From the NCBI GenBank assembly GCA_025359785.1, contig JANYET010000014.1, positions 172,636 to 236,635 of the forward strand: DNA of 64,000 nucleotides, in the 5' to 3' direction. The translations under genes were made by a program, and so were the position numbers. Below, in pieces: positions 39,654 to 49,732 of this stretch. Each line of letters opens with the position of its first letter. Position 1 is the first letter of the stretch. The notes below the pieces were generated by a model. That model had not been told where the DNA came from and made no database searches. It saw only the letters and a program-made list of their open reading frames with translations. The stretch comes from Alphaproteobacteria bacterium (GTDB taxonomy: Bacteria; Pseudomonadota; Alphaproteobacteria; Caulobacterales; Caulobacteraceae).

Positions 39654-40274
39654 ATGCGATTAAGCACCGCCCTCGCCGCCTGCATCTGCGCTGCCACCAC
39701 GGCCTTGCCGCTGGGCGGGTGCATGACCACGCGGGCCGATGGCTCGCCCAAGGTCGAAACCACCAGCGAGGCCAATCGCGAGGGCCTGAAGGGCGCGGCC
39801 AAGGCGCCCTTGCGGGACCTGAACGTCCTGCGGACCAAGATTCCCGAGGTCCTGCTGCAGGCGCTCGCCGACCCCTACGAGCGACCGGTCTCGATCCGGT
39901 GCGCCGAGCTCAACCGCCTGCTGGCGCCGCTCAACGACGCCCTGGGCGCCGACCTCGACGCGCCCTCGATGGACGAGGACGATCTGCTAGAAAAGGGCCG
40001 CAACACCGCGCTCGGGGTGGTGGCCGGCGCGGCCAGCGACGTGATTCCGTTCCGCGGGTGGGTGCGCAAGCTGACCGGCGCGGAGCAGCACGACCATGTG
40101 GTGCAGGCCGCGATTGTCGCCGGCGCCGTGCGCCGCGCCTATCTGAAGGGCCTGGGTGAGGCCAAGGCCTGCCCGCCTCCGGCGACGCCCTCCCACGAAC
40201 TGGCGGGCGCGCCGGTCATCGATCAGTCCGGCAAGCCGAAATATCCGATCCGGCTCGGGGAGCCGCAGCCCTAG
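39654..40274 (+). CDS. Putative lipoprotein of unknown function
   Basis: A 206-residue protein with a signal peptide and lipobox LGGC (Cys23). The mature part contains no family I recognise. It has a predicted helical middle ([32 protein letters not shown]) with a small Gly/Ala-rich hydrophobic patch that could contact membrane, and two later Cys residues (IRCAEL and KACPPP). It lies 62 bases after the tRNA and is convergent with tgt, overlapping it by 4 bases. Confidence 0.8.
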   Translation: MRLSTALAACICAATTALPLGGCMTTRADGSPKVETTSEANREGLKGAAKAPLRDLNVLRTKIPEVLLQALADPYERPVSIRCAELNRLLAPLNDALGADLDAPSMDEDDLLEKGRNTALGVVAGAASDVIPFRGWVRKLTGAEQHDHVVQAAIVAGAVRRAYLKGLGEAKACPPPATPSHELAGAPVIDQSGKPKYPIRLGEPQP

Positions 40275-41389
40275 CGGGAGGCCGCCTGGCGCGCCACGAA
40301 GGCTTGCCGAAACGCCTCCATGCGCCCTTCCGCGATCGCCGCCCGTAGCGCGGCCATCAGCTGCTGGAAGAAGGCCAGGTTGTGCCATGACAGCAGGACC
40401 TGGCCGAGGATTTCCTCGGATTTCACGAGGTGATGCAGGTAGGCCTTGGAATAGTCTCGGCTGGCGGGACAGGCGCTCGCCGCGTCGAGCGGCGTTTCGT
40501 CGTCGGCGAAGCGGGCGTTCTTCAGATTGAACGATCCCTCCCAGCCCCAGGCCTGGCCATGGCGTCCGGACCTCGTGGGCAGCACGCAGTCGAACATGTC
40601 GACGCCCCGGAACACCGCCTCGACGATATCGATAGGCTTGCCGACGCCCATCAGATAGCGCGGCCGATCCGACGGCAGCATGGCTGGCGCATAGTCCAGC
40701 ACCTCGACCATGCCCGCGTGGCCCTCGCCTACCGCCAGGCCGCCGATCGCATAGCCATCGAAGCCGATTTCGGTCAGGCGTTCGGCGGATTCCCGGCGCA
40801 GGGCTTCGGTCATGCCACCCTGCTGGATGCCGAACAGGGCCTGGGTGTCGCGGGCGCCGAAAGCGGCCTTCGACCGCTCGCCCCAGCGCGCGGAACGCCG
40901 CATGGCGTCAGCGGCGCGGTCGTCGGTAGCCGGCAGGGCGACCAGCTCGTCGAGCTGCATGACGATGTCGGAGCCCAGCAGGTCAGCCTGAATCTCGATG
41001 GAGCGTTCCGGGGTCAGGACGTGCCTGGAGCCATCGATGTGGCTCTGGAAGGTGACGGCCTCTTCCGTGACCTTGGAAATCTTCGAGAGCGACATCACCT
41101 GGAAGCCGCCGCTGTCGGTGAGGATCGGCTTTTCCCAGCGCATGAAGCGGTGCAGGCCGCCCAGCCGCGCCACCCGCTCCGCCGTGGGCCGGAGCATCAG
41201 GTGGTAGGTGTTGCCCAACAGGATGTCGGCGCCGGTCTGGGCCACCTGGTCGACCGTCAGGGCCTTCACCGTCCCGGCGGTGCCGACCGGCATGAAGGCC
41301 GGCGTGCGGATATCGCCGCGCGGGGTCGACAGCACACCGGTGCGCGCCTTGCCGTCGGTGGCCGCGATCTGGAACGGGAACGCCGCCAT
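40271..41389 (-). CDS. tgt: tRNA-guanine transglycosylase
   Basis: Exchanges guanine 34 for preQ1 in queuosine tRNAs. It has 372 residues. Substrate motifs [18 protein letters not shown] and the nucleophile region KPIDIVEAV are intact. The zinc site is altered: the usual CxCxxC is SACPAS here (about 40472-40487), so two of three Cys are Ser, while the distal His in SWHNLAFF remains. ATG 41389 overlaps the queA stop by one base (TGATG). An upstream TTG at 41407 is less likely. Confidence 0.96.
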   Translation of the reverse strand: MAAFPFQIAATDGKARTGVLSTPRGDIRTPAFMPVGTAGTVKALTVDQVAQTGADILLGNTYHLMLRPTAERVARLGGLHRFMRWEKPILTDSGGFQVMSLSKISKVTEEAVTFQSHIDGSRHVLTPERSIEIQADLLGSDIVMQLDELVALPATDDRAADAMRRSARWGERSKAAFGARDTQALFGIQQGGMTEALRRESAERLTEIGFDGYAIGGLAVGEGHAGMVEVLDYAPAMLPSDRPRYLMGVGKPIDIVEAVFRGVDMFDCVLPTRSGRHGQAWGWEGSFNLKNARFADDETPLDAASACPASRDYSKAYLHHLVKSEEILGQVLLSWHNLAFFQQLMAALRAAIAEGRMEAFRQAFVARQAASR

Positions 41390-42468
41390 CAGGTCGCCGC
41401 CCGCCAAAGCAGGCTGGAGTCGCCGTAGGAATAAAACCGATAGCCGGTGGCGATGGCGTGCTCATAGGCGCCGCGCATGGCGGCCACGCCCGCGAAGGCC
41501 GAAACCAGCATGAACAGGGTCGACTTCGGCAGGTGGAAGTTGGTCATCAGCCCGTCAGCCGCGCGGAACCGGTAGCCTGGCGTGATGAAGATCGCGGTCT
41601 CACCCTGGAACGCCCCGATCACACCGTCCTCAGCCGTCGCCGATTCCAGCAGCCGGAGCGACGTCGTCCCCACACAGACGATCCGGCCGCCGCCGGCGCG
41701 CGCCGCATTCAGCCTGGCCGCCGTGCCGGCGTCCACCTCGCCCCACTCAGGATGCATCCGGTGCTCGGCCACAACCTCGGTTTTCACCGGCAGGAAGGTG
41801 CCGGCGCCCACGTGCAGGGTCACGAACTCCGTCGTCACGCCCGCCGCCGCCAGCCGCGCGAACAGCTCGGGGGTGAAATGCAGGCCCGCGGTCGGCGCGG
41901 CCACAGAGCCGTCCTGGCGAGCATAGACGGTCTGGTAGTCGCGGCGGTCCTGCTCGTCTTGCGCCCGCTTGGCGGCGATGTAGGGCGGCAGCGGCATGGA
42001 TCCCCGTTCGGCGATGGCGGTGTCGAGGTCCGGCCCGGAAAGATCGAAGCTCAACGTCACTTCGCCGCCCTCGCCTTTGCCGGTGATGGTGGCGTCCAGC
42101 GCGCCCAGCAGGCAGGCCCGGTCGGCGCTCTCGCCGAACACCACGCGATCCCCGACGGCCAGCCGCTTGCCCGGCCGCATGAAGGCGGTCCATTCGTAGG
42201 GCGAGAGACGGCGGTGCAGCGTCGCCTCGGTTCTCAGCCGGTGCTCGTCGCGATGGCGCACACCCTTCAGACGCGCGGCGATGACGCGAGTGTCGTTCAG
42301 CAGCAGCACGTCGCCGGCCCGCAGTTCGCCCGGCAGGTCGCGGACGCTCAGGTCGCGCAACGGCCCGCCCGAGGTCACCACGAGCAGCCGCGCGCTATCC
42401 CGCGGGTTCGCCGGCCGGAGCGCAATGCTGGCGTCGGGCAGATCGAAGTCGAAATCGGTGAGGCGCAT
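41389..42468 (-). CDS. queA: S-adenosylmethionine:tRNA ribosyltransferase-isomerase
   Basis: Transfers and isomerises the ribosyl of SAM onto preQ1-tRNA to form epoxyqueuosine. It has 359 residues starting [12 protein letters not shown] and covers the whole QueA family, with [38 protein letters not shown] and [16 protein letters not shown]. It directly precedes tgt, so the two consecutive queuosine enzymes are coupled. Confidence 0.97.
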   Translation of the reverse strand: MRLTDFDFDLPDASIALRPANPRDSARLLVVTSGGPLRDLSVRDLPGELRAGDVLLLNDTRVIAARLKGVRHRDEHRLRTEATLHRRLSPYEWTAFMRPGKRLAVGDRVVFGESADRACLLGALDATITGKGEGGEVTLSFDLSGPDLDTAIAERGSMPLPPYIAAKRAQDEQDRRDYQTVYARQDGSVAAPTAGLHFTPELFARLAAAGVTTEFVTLHVGAGTFLPVKTEVVAEHRMHPEWGEVDAGTAARLNAARAGGGRIVCVGTTSLRLLESATAEDGVIGAFQGETAIFITPGYRFRAADGLMTNFHLPKSTLFMLVSAFAGVAAMRGAYEHAIATGYRFYSYGDSSLLWRAAT

Positions 42469-42542
42469 GGGAGGCGCGTGAAGGCCACGCCCCGTCCCGT
42501 CCGTCAAGTCAGGCCGCGTGGCCCAGAGGGCCTGAGACGCCC

Positions 42543-43010
42543 TCAGGCGTCCGCAGCGACCTTGGCCGAGACGATCTTGCCCGGCTCGCGCGGCGGCTCG
42601 CCCTTCGGCAGGCCATCGACACTGTCCATGCCGTCGGTGACCTCGCCCCACACCGTGTACTGATTGTCGAGGAAGCGGGCGTCATCCAGGCAGATGAAGA
42701 ACTGGCTGTTGGCCGAATTCGGGTTCTGCGAACGCGCCATCGAGCAGACACCGCGCACATGCGGCTCGCGGCTGAATTCGGCCGGCAGGTCGGGCTGCTT
42801 CGAGCCGCCCATGCCGGTCCCCGTCGGATCGCCGCCCTGGGCCATGAAGCCCGGGATCACCCGGTGGAACACCACGCCGTCATAGAAGCCCTCGCGCGCC
42901 AGCGCCTTGATGCGCTCGACGTGCTTCGGCGCCAGGTCGGGGCGAAGCTTGATGGTCACGGGGCCGGAGGACAGCTCCAGGATCAAGGTATTCTCAGTGT
43001 CGCTCATCAT
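42543..43010 (-). CDS. Cytoplasmic cyclophilin peptidyl-prolyl isomerase
   Basis: A 155-residue cyclophilin without a signal peptide. The active-site segment [23 protein letters not shown] and [22 protein letters not shown] are typical. Starts at 43010 and 43007 (MMSD) are equivalent; the stop of the upstream cyclophilin overlaps the first. It is followed by queA after 74 bases. It catalyses cis-trans isomerisation of Xaa-Pro bonds in folding proteins. Confidence 0.96.
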   Translation of the reverse strand: MMSDTENTLILELSSGPVTIKLRPDLAPKHVERIKALAREGFYDGVVFHRVIPGFMAQGGDPTGTGMGGSKQPDLPAEFSREPHVRGVCSMARSQNPNSANSQFFICLDDARFLDNQYTVWGEVTDGMDSVDGLPKGEPPREPGKIVSAKVAADA

Positions 43011-43885
43011 TTCACCTCAGCAGGAAGGGTCACATCACAGGCCGTGAAGTCCGCACCCTTCGCCGCGCGCGCGCGGTCGATCTCGGCCTTGAACCACGGC
43101 CCCTTGGGGTCGATCACCCGGACCTTGGGGCGGTCCTTCTCGGGAATGTCGCTCAGCAGGCGCACGCGTTCCATGCGGTCCTGTGGGTCTTCCACCGGCT
43201 CGCCGACCTTGATGGCCAGCACCACATCCTGGCCGCTGATCACGCGCCCCCAGGCAGTGTATTTCTTTTCCAGCGACGGAAAGGCGTAGCGCATCAGGAA
43301 GAACTGGCTGTTGCCGCTGTCCGGATTTTCGTCGCGCGCCATGCCCATGACGCCCGGGCAGTAGAGCGCCCAGGCGGTGACCTTCTGATCCTTGGTCATG
43401 GCGCCCAGCATCATCGACTGGCTCATCACCGGCAGGGATTTCACGAAGCCGACCTCGGCCACCGTCTGGTCGGCCGCCATCACGAACGCCAGGTCGGGGC
43501 CGCGGCGGAAGGTGAACTCCGCGGGTACGTTCGGCTTCGATGAGCCGCCTTGGCCATTGTTCTGCGGGTCGCCGGTCTGGTCCATGAACTTGTCGATGAC
43601 CCGGAAGAAGCGCTGGCCATCGTAGAAATTCTCGTGCGCCAGGGCGCGGATCTGGGTGACGTGCAGGGGCGCCACCTCTGAGACCATCTCGACGACGATG
43701 CGACCCTTGTTGGTGTCAATCACCAGGACGTCGTTCGGATCGGGCGTTCGCCAGTCGGCGGGACCGGGCGCGGCCGGGGCCACCGGTTTGGCAGGGACGG
43801 CGGCCGGCGCCTTGGACTTGGGCGCGGCGATGGCCGTGGCGGCGAGGGCCGCGACACAGGCGGCGAGCAGAAGCATTCGTTTCAT
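43007..43885 (-). CDS. Exported cyclophilin-type peptidyl-prolyl isomerase
   Basis: A 292-residue protein with a signal peptide (about residues 1-20) and a Pro/Ala-rich linker to about residue 45. The cyclophilin domain follows, with FFRVIDKFMDQTGDPQNNGQGGS and NSQFFLMRYAFPSLEKKYTAWGRV. It carries an insertion relative to the 155-residue neighbour and extends C-terminally by about 60 residues. It probably acts in the periplasm. The stop overlaps the start of the cytoplasmic cyclophilin gene by 4 bases. Confidence 0.94.
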   Translation of the reverse strand: MKRMLLLAACVAALAATAIAAPKSKAPAAVPAKPVAPAAPGPADWRTPDPNDVLVIDTNKGRIVVEMVSEVAPLHVTQIRALAHENFYDGQRFFRVIDKFMDQTGDPQNNGQGGSSKPNVPAEFTFRRGPDLAFVMAADQTVAEVGFVKSLPVMSQSMMLGAMTKDQKVTAWALYCPGVMGMARDENPDSGNSQFFLMRYAFPSLEKKYTAWGRVISGQDVVLAIKVGEPVEDPQDRMERVRLLSDIPEKDRPKVRVIDPKGPWFKAEIDRARAAKGADFTACDVTLPAEVK

Positions 43886-43918
43886 GGGGCTTCTCGTAGA
43901 GGTCTGGACGGCCAGAAG

Positions 43919-44413
43919 CTAGTCGCGTCCAGCCTTGGCCATCAGGCGATCTCTGACGTCGGCGCTGACGAATTTGGTCACGTCACCCCCCAGCAGGACG
44001 ATCTCCTTCACCAGCCGCGAGGCGATCGCCAAGTGGCGCGGATCGGCCATCAGGAACACCGTTTCGACCTCGCGGTCGAGTTGCTGGTTCATGGCGGTCA
44101 AGGCGAACTCGAACTCGAAATCCGTCACGGCGCGCAGGCCGCGCACCATGATTCCAGCGCCGGTCTCATGCGCAAAGTGGGTCGTAAGTCCCTGATAGGG
44201 CTGCACAACGATTTCCGTCGCACCGCGCAGCGGAGCCACGGCTTCCTCGACCATCGCCACCCGCTCATCGAGGTCGAACATCGGGGTCTTGCCGGTATCG
44301 ATGGCGACGCCCAGCACCAGCTTGTCCACCAGCTTCACGGCCCGACCGATGATGTCGATGTGGCCGTTGTGGATGGGATCGAAGCTGCCCGGATAGAGCC
44401 CGACGCGGGTCAT
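43919..44413 (-). CDS. coaD: Phosphopantetheine adenylyltransferase
   Basis: Transfers AMP from ATP to 4'-phosphopantetheine in coenzyme A synthesis. It has 164 residues, the usual length. The nucleotidyltransferase motif YPGSFDPIHNGH is at residues 7-18 and the second conserved segment VSADVRDRL near the end. RGLRAVTDFEFEF is the CoaD substrate region. It lies 109 bases downstream of gyrA and 33 bases upstream of the exported cyclophilin. Confidence 0.97.
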   Translation of the reverse strand: MTRVGLYPGSFDPIHNGHIDIIGRAVKLVDKLVLGVAIDTGKTPMFDLDERVAMVEEAVAPLRGATEIVVQPYQGLTTHFAHETGAGIMVRGLRAVTDFEFEFALTAMNQQLDREVETVFLMADPRHLAIASRLVKEIVLLGGDVTKFVSADVRDRLMAKAGRD

Positions 44414-44522
44414 GCGGCTTGGTCCCCAAACAACCGATGTTCGCCTTTCGCCGCCCGGGGCGGTTCTGGCAAGGAGAAACTTGCCGGGACCTCGCGCCGA
44501 TCAGGCCATGACTAGCCCCCGA

Positions 44523-47315
44523 CTAGGCCTCCGGAGCGTCCGGCGTGGCGGCGTCGTCGCCCGGCGCATCATCGCCGAGCCCCTCATCGGCTTCGTCCTC
44601 GCCGGTGTCGGCCAGGCGTTCGACGGAGACCACATGTTCGTCGGCGGCGGTGCGGAAGATGGTGACGCCCGAGGTGTTGCGGCCGACCATGCGCACCTGG
44701 CTGACCGGGGTGCGAATCAGCTGGCCCTGATCGGTGACCAGCAGAATCTGGTCGAACTGATCGACCGGGAACGAGGCGGCCAGCCTGCCGCCCTTCTTGG
44801 TCAGGTCCTGGGCCAGCAGGCCCTGGCCGCCGCGTCCGGTGCGCCGGAACTCATAGGCCGAGGTCCGCTTGCCGAAGCCTTCGGTGGAAACCGTCAGGAT
44901 CACCTCTTCGGCGGCCCCCAGGGCGGCGAAGCGCTCCAGCGACAGCGCCGTGTCGCCGCCCATGTCTTCGTCGTCGTCAGCCGGCGCGGCGTCTTCGACC
45001 TCGTCGCTCTCCCCGTTCAGGGCGCGGCGATTGGCGTTTGACTGTTTCGCATAGGCGGCGCGCTCATCGGCGGTGGCGTCCACCGAGCGCAGGATGGCCA
45101 TGGAGATGACGCTGTCGCCTTCCGCCAGCCGGATGCCGCGCACGCCGGTGGAATCGCGGCCGGCGAAGACTCGCACGTCAGCCGTCGCAAAGCGGATACA
45201 GCGGCCCAGCGCCGTGGTCAGCAGGATGTCGTTGACCTGGGCGTTGCAGGTGCCGACCCCGATGATCTGGTCGCCCTCATCGAGCTTCATGGCGATCTTG
45301 CCGTTGCGGCGCACGTCCACGAAATCCGACAGCTTGTTGCGCCGCACCCCACCGGAGCGGGTGGCGAACATCACGTCGAACTGGTCCCAGGTCGCCTCGT
45401 CCTCCGGCAGCGGCAGGATCGAGGTGATGCTCTCGCCGGGCTCGATCGGCAGGATGTTGACCCAGGCCTTGCCACGCGAGGTCGGCGTGCCGATCGGCAG
45501 GCGCCAGACCTTCAGCTTGTAGACCTTGCCGCCGGACGAGAAGAACAGCATCGGCGTATGGGTATTGGCCGAGAAGACGCGGGTCACCGCATCCTCGTCC
45601 TTGGTGGACATGCCCGAGCGGCCTTTGCCGCCGCGATGCTGGGTCCGGTAGATCGACAGCGGCGTGCGCTTCACATAGCCGGCGTGAGTGACGGTGATCA
45701 CCATGTCGTCGCGGGCGATCAGGTCCTCGTCCTCGACGTCGGCGTCGCCGTCGACGATCTCCGTGCGGCGCGGCACCGCGAAATTATCCCGCACCTCGAC
45801 CAGCTCTTCGCGCACGATGGCCATGATGGCCTCGCGCGACGCCAGCAGCGCCAGGTAGCCGGCGATCGCGTCGGCCAGCGTGCGGGCTTCCCCGAAGATC
45901 TCGTCGCGGCCCAGGCCGGTCAGGCGCGACAGCGTCAGCGCCAGGATGGCGCGGGCCTGCTCGTCGGAGAGCCGGATCAGATTGCCGTCGATGACCAGGG
46001 TGCGCGGATCGGCGATCAGCTCGACCAGCGGCAGCATATCACCGGCCGGCCAGTCCTTGGCGATCAGCCGCTCGCGGGCTTCCGCCGGGTCCTTGGACGA
46101 TCGGATGATGTGGATGAACTCGTCGATATTGGCGACGGCGATGGCCAGGCCAACCAGCACGTGGCCCCGATCGCGGGACTTCGACAGTTCGAACTTGGTC
46201 CGTCGGACCACCACCTCTTCGCGGAAATCCACGAAGGCGACGATCATCTGGTGCAGGCCCATCTGCTCGGGCCGTCCGCGGTTCAACGCCAGGGCGTTGA
46301 CGCCGAACGAGCTCTGCAGCGGGGTGTAGCGGTAGAGCTGGTTGAGGATCACGTCGGGCGTCGCGTCGCGCTTCAGCTCGATAACGATCCGCATGCCCTG
46401 GCGGTCACTTTCGTCGCGCAGGTCGCTGATACCCTCAATGCGCTTTTCGCGAACCAGCTCGGCGATCCGCTCGACCAGCCCGGCCTTGTTCAGCTGATAG
46501 GGGATGGAGTGGATGATGATCGCTTCGCGGTCCTTGCGAAGCTCCTCGAACGACGCCACGCCGCGCATGATCACCGAGCCGCGGCCAGTCATCAGCGCCT
46601 GGCGCGCGCCGGTCCGTCCGACGATCTGGCCACCGGTCGGGAAGTCGGGGCCCGGCACGATGTCCAGCAGGGTCTCCACCGAGACCTCCGGGTCGTCGAT
46701 ATAGGCCAGGCAGGCGTCGACGATCTCGCCCAGGTTCTGCGGCGGGATGTTGGTGGCCATGCCGACGGCGATGCCGCCCGCGCCGTTGACCAGCAGGTTC
46801 GGCACCCGGCTCGGCAGCACCATCGGCTCGCTCTCGGAGCCGTCGTAGTTATCCTTGAAGTCGACGGTGTCCTTGTCCAGGTCGGCCAGGATCGACATGG
46901 CCGCCTTGGTCAGGCGGCACTCGGTGTAGCGCATGGCGGCTGGCGGATCGTTGTCCACCGAGCCGAAATTTCCCTGCCCGTCGATCAGCAGCAGGCTCAT
47001 CGAGAACGGCTGGGCCATGCGCACCAGGGTGTCGTAGATCGCGAGGTCCCCGTGCGGGTGGTACTTGCCCATCACGTCGCCGACCACGCGGGCCGACTTC
47101 ACATAGGAGCGGTCGGGTGTGTGCCCCTGCTCGCTCATCGAGAACAGGATTCGCCGGTGCACCGGCTTCAGGCCGTCGCGCACGTCGGGCAGCGCCCGGC
47201 TCACGATCACGCTCATGGCGTAGTCGAGATACGAGCGCTTCAGCTCGTCTTCGATGGCGATAGGTGCGATGCCGCCCTGCCGGTCGGCCGGAGGCGTGGT
47301 GTTTTCGTCGGTCAA
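44523..47315 (-). CDS. gyrA: DNA gyrase subunit A
   Basis: The 930-residue breakage-reunion subunit of DNA gyrase. The catalytic Tyr130 sits after Arg129 in AMRYTE. The gyrase-specific GyrA box QHRGGKG lies in the C-terminal beta-pinwheel, excluding ParC. The quinolone-resistance position equivalent to E. coli Ser83 is Leu91 (GDLAIYD), codon CTC at 47043-47045, while the Asp87 equivalent (Asp95) is kept. An acidic insertion (about 750-800) interrupts the pinwheel. The start is a TTG at 47315, the only reasonable start codon before the conserved [11 protein letters not shown]. Confidence 0.97.
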   Translation of the reverse strand: MTDENTTPPADRQGGIAPIAIEDELKRSYLDYAMSVIVSRALPDVRDGLKPVHRRILFSMSEQGHTPDRSYVKSARVVGDVMGKYHPHGDLAIYDTLVRMAQPFSMSLLLIDGQGNFGSVDNDPPAAMRYTECRLTKAAMSILADLDKDTVDFKDNYDGSESEPMVLPSRVPNLLVNGAGGIAVGMATNIPPQNLGEIVDACLAYIDDPEVSVETLLDIVPGPDFPTGGQIVGRTGARQALMTGRGSVIMRGVASFEELRKDREAIIIHSIPYQLNKAGLVERIAELVREKRIEGISDLRDESDRQGMRIVIELKRDATPDVILNQLYRYTPLQSSFGVNALALNRGRPEQMGLHQMIVAFVDFREEVVVRRTKFELSKSRDRGHVLVGLAIAVANIDEFIHIIRSSKDPAEARERLIAKDWPAGDMLPLVELIADPRTLVIDGNLIRLSDEQARAILALTLSRLTGLGRDEIFGEARTLADAIAGYLALLASREAIMAIVREELVEVRDNFAVPRRTEIVDGDADVEDEDLIARDDMVITVTHAGYVKRTPLSIYRTQHRGGKGRSGMSTKDEDAVTRVFSANTHTPMLFFSSGGKVYKLKVWRLPIGTPTSRGKAWVNILPIEPGESITSILPLPEDEATWDQFDVMFATRSGGVRRNKLSDFVDVRRNGKIAMKLDEGDQIIGVGTCNAQVNDILLTTALGRCIRFATADVRVFAGRDSTGVRGIRLAEGDSVISMAILRSVDATADERAAYAKQSNANRRALNGESDEVEDAAPADDDEDMGGDTALSLERFAALGAAEEVILTVSTEGFGKRTSAYEFRRTGRGGQGLLAQDLTKKGGRLAASFPVDQFDQILLVTDQGQLIRTPVSQVRMVGRNTSGVTIFRTAADEHVVSVERLADTGEDEADEGLGDDAPGDDAATPDAPEA

Positions 47316-47397
47316 GGGAGGGATTTAGCCGTTAGAATCGGACTGGTTATGTGGGGACCATCATTAGCATTCTGAAGCCCCCGCCGCCAACCTTCGT

Positions 47398-47413
47398 GCG
47401 CGCGTACGCGCGC
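47398..47413. repeat. Perfect 16-base GC palindrome
   Basis: GCGCGCGTACGCGCGC is a perfect inverted repeat in the intergenic region between gyrA (-) and the first redoxin-like/2OG fusion (+). It lies about 107 bases before the latter's ATG. It may be an operator, but GC-rich composition alone favours such runs. Confidence 0.4.
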
Positions 47414-47519
47414 CTGTGCGAGAGGAGTTATCGTGTGACGTCATTCCGACCGCCTTTGGGCGGTGACCGCGGCCCGGCGGCGTCCTAAGAAGCAGTCTCG
47501 ACAAGGACCCCGTTCCCCG

Positions 47520-48578
47520 ATGCCCCTAGCCCTAGGCGAGCCCGCGCCGTGGTTTACCGCGCCGACCCCCAGCAACCCTGAGTTCGTCTTCGACACGGTG
47601 GCCGGGCGCTATGTGCTTATGGTCTTTCTGCCCAGCGAACCGGACGCCGCTGGCGAGGCCCTGCGCGCGCTGGCCGCGCAACGCTCCAGGTTCGACGACG
47701 AGACGATGAGCGCCTTCGTGGTGGTCCGCGATCCCGCGACGGCCGCCACGGCCCAGGACATGCGCGGCCTGCGCTGGTTCCTGGACACCGACGGCGCGGT
47801 GAGCCGGCTCTACGGCGCCCTGGGGGCCGACGGCGTCGAGGCGCCCATGTGGCTGCTGCTGGACCCCACGCTCAGGACGATCGGCCGCGTTCGGATCGCC
47901 AACGCCCAGATGATTTTCGATCATCTGGCGCGCCTGCGCCCGGTCGCCGACCACGCCGGCGTGCCGTTGAACGCGCCGGTGCTGACCGCGCCGCGGATCT
48001 TCGAGCCGGAACTTTGCCAGCGGCTGATCGCCCTGCACCAGGCCGACGGCGGCCGGTTCACCGGCGTCATGCGCGATGTGGGCGACCGCACGGTCGCCGT
48101 GATGGACGAACTCAAGAAGCGCCGCGACGTCCTGGTCGAAAGCCAGGCTCTGCAGGCCGACCTTCGCGAGCGCCTGGAGCGCCGGCTGTTCCCGATGATG
48201 CATCGCGCCCTGGGCTTCAGCGTCACCCACATCGAGCGCTATGTGGTGAGCTGTTACGACGCCGCCGATGGCGCGGTGTTCCACGCCCACCGCGACTCCA
48301 CCACGCTCGGCACGGCGCACCGCAAGTTTGCCTGTTCGATCAACCTGAACGACGGGTTCGAGGGCGGCGATCTGCGCTTCCCGGAGTTTGGCCCTAGGAC
48401 CTACCGGCCGCCGCTCGGCGGTGCGGTGGTGTTCTCGTGCGCCCTGCTGCACGAGGCGACGCGGGTGACGGCCGGGCGCCGCTATGCCTTTCTGCCGTTC
48501 TTCTACGACGAGGCGGGCGCCGAGGTGCTGGCCGCCTATCGGGCTCGCGTGGCCGACATCGCGGAGCCCGCGGCCTGA
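47520..48578 (+). CDS. Thioredoxin-like/2OG-Fe(II) oxygenase fusion (paralog 1)
   Basis: A 352-residue two-domain protein. Residues 1-145 resemble a peroxiredoxin/redoxin fold (GEPAPWFTAPTP start, then GRYVLMVFLPSE), but the peroxidatic Cys position has none. Residues 150-352 form a prolyl-4-hydroxylase-type double-stranded beta-helix with Fe ligands His257, Asp259 (HAHRD) and His311, and 2OG-binding Arg321. The N-terminal domain may be a recognition module. It overlaps the next paralog by one base (TGATG). ATG 47520 is chosen because homology starts there. Confidence 0.85.
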   Translation: MPLALGEPAPWFTAPTPSNPEFVFDTVAGRYVLMVFLPSEPDAAGEALRALAAQRSRFDDETMSAFVVVRDPATAATAQDMRGLRWFLDTDGAVSRLYGALGADGVEAPMWLLLDPTLRTIGRVRIANAQMIFDHLARLRPVADHAGVPLNAPVLTAPRIFEPELCQRLIALHQADGGRFTGVMRDVGDRTVAVMDELKKRRDVLVESQALQADLRERLERRLFPMMHRALGFSVTHIERYVVSCYDAADGAVFHAHRDSTTLGTAHRKFACSINLNDGFEGGDLRFPEFGPRTYRPPLGGAVVFSCALLHEATRVTAGRRYAFLPFFYDEAGAEVLAAYRARVADIAEPAA

Positions 48579-49660
48579 TGGCGGCGCAAGCCGACACCGC
48601 CGCCTGGACCGCGCCCTTCGAGGCCGGCGATCCCGCGCCCTGGTTCGAAGCCCCGACGCCAACCAGCCCGCGCTTCTATTTCAGCACGACCGTCGGCCGC
48701 TACACCCTGCTGGCCTTCCTGCCGCCGCCGGGCGCGGCGCGGAACGCCGCCATGGCCGCCCTGCAGGCCCATCGCGGACCCTTCGACGACATCAGTCTTT
48801 CGGCCTTCCTGGTGCTGCGCGACCCCGCCTCGATCGCCGAGGCGCGCAACCAGCTGCCCGGGCTGCGCTGGTTCCATGACCCCGAAGGCCGGATCAGCCG
48901 CCTCTACGGCGCCCTGGATGACGCGGGCGCGGAGCATCCCTACTGGCTGCTGCTCGACCCGTCGCACCGCGTACTGGGCGCCTATCCGATCGCCGAAGCG
49001 GCGGCCCTGTTCGCCCAGATCGCGGCCCTGCCCGCCGTGGCCGACTACGCCGGGGTCGAGCTCTGCGCGCCGGTGCTGATCGTGCCTCGCGTTTTCGAGC
49101 CGGCCACCTGCCGCAGGCTGATCGATCTCTACAAAGCCCACGGGGGCGATCCGTCCGGGGTGATGCGCGACATGGACGGCAAGACCGTCGGCGTGCTCGA
49201 CGATTTCAAACGCCGCCGCGACGTCACGGTCGAGGACCAGGCCTTCTGTCAGGAAATCAGAACCTATCTCGGCCGACGCCTGATCCCGGAAATCGCCAAG
49301 GTGTTCCAGTTCCACGCCACCCGCATCGAGCGCTACATCGTCGCCTGCTACGACGCCAAGGACGGTGGTTATTTCCGCCCGCACCGGGACAACGAGACGG
49401 CGGGTACGGCGCATCGCCGGTTCGCGGTGTCGATCAACCTCAACGCCGATGAATTCCAGGGCGGCGACCTGCGCTTCCCTGAATTCGGCCCTCGCACCTA
49501 CCGGCCGCCGACCGGCGGGGCGGTAGTGTTCTGTTGCTCGCTGCAGCATGAGGCCACGCCGGTGACCCGCGGGACGCGTTACGCCTACCTGCCGTTCCTC
49601 TACGACGAGGCGGGCGCCGCGATCCGTCAGGCTAATCTTGGAGCCTTCGCAGCGCCTTGA
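48578..49660 (+). CDS. Thioredoxin-like/2OG-Fe(II) oxygenase fusion (paralog 2)
   Basis: A 360-residue paralog of the preceding gene. The N-terminal GDPAPWFEAPTP domain (to about 155) again lacks a peroxidatic Cys. The oxygenase has His269, Asp271 (RPHRD), His324 (LQHEATPV) and Arg334. The two paralogs share YGALxDxG, RVFEP, KRRDV, GGDLRFPEFGPRTYRPP and YDEAGA segments, so they arose by tandem duplication. ATG 48578 overlaps the previous stop. Substrates are probably prolyl or other residues of proteins or peptides, but this is not shown. Confidence 0.85.
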   Translation: MAAQADTAAWTAPFEAGDPAPWFEAPTPTSPRFYFSTTVGRYTLLAFLPPPGAARNAAMAALQAHRGPFDDISLSAFLVLRDPASIAEARNQLPGLRWFHDPEGRISRLYGALDDAGAEHPYWLLLDPSHRVLGAYPIAEAAALFAQIAALPAVADYAGVELCAPVLIVPRVFEPATCRRLIDLYKAHGGDPSGVMRDMDGKTVGVLDDFKRRRDVTVEDQAFCQEIRTYLGRRLIPEIAKVFQFHATRIERYIVACYDAKDGGYFRPHRDNETAGTAHRRFAVSINLNADEFQGGDLRFPEFGPRTYRPPTGGAVVFCCSLQHEATPVTRGTRYAYLPFLYDEAGAAIRQANLGAFAAP

Positions 49661-49732
49661 GGGGTGTTGTCCCCTTGAGGTTTCAGGTGGCCGCCCCCAC
49701 CTCCGCCACAATCCGCTGCGTTAGGTCAGATC

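Noticed and set aside
45558..47375. Long plus-strand open frame (605 codons) opposite gyrA
   Set aside because: Shadow of gyrA; no domains, and gyrA is unambiguous.
47520..47960. Calling the N-terminal domain of the 2OG fusions an active peroxiredoxin
   Set aside because: The peroxidatic Cys motif is missing in all three paralogs.
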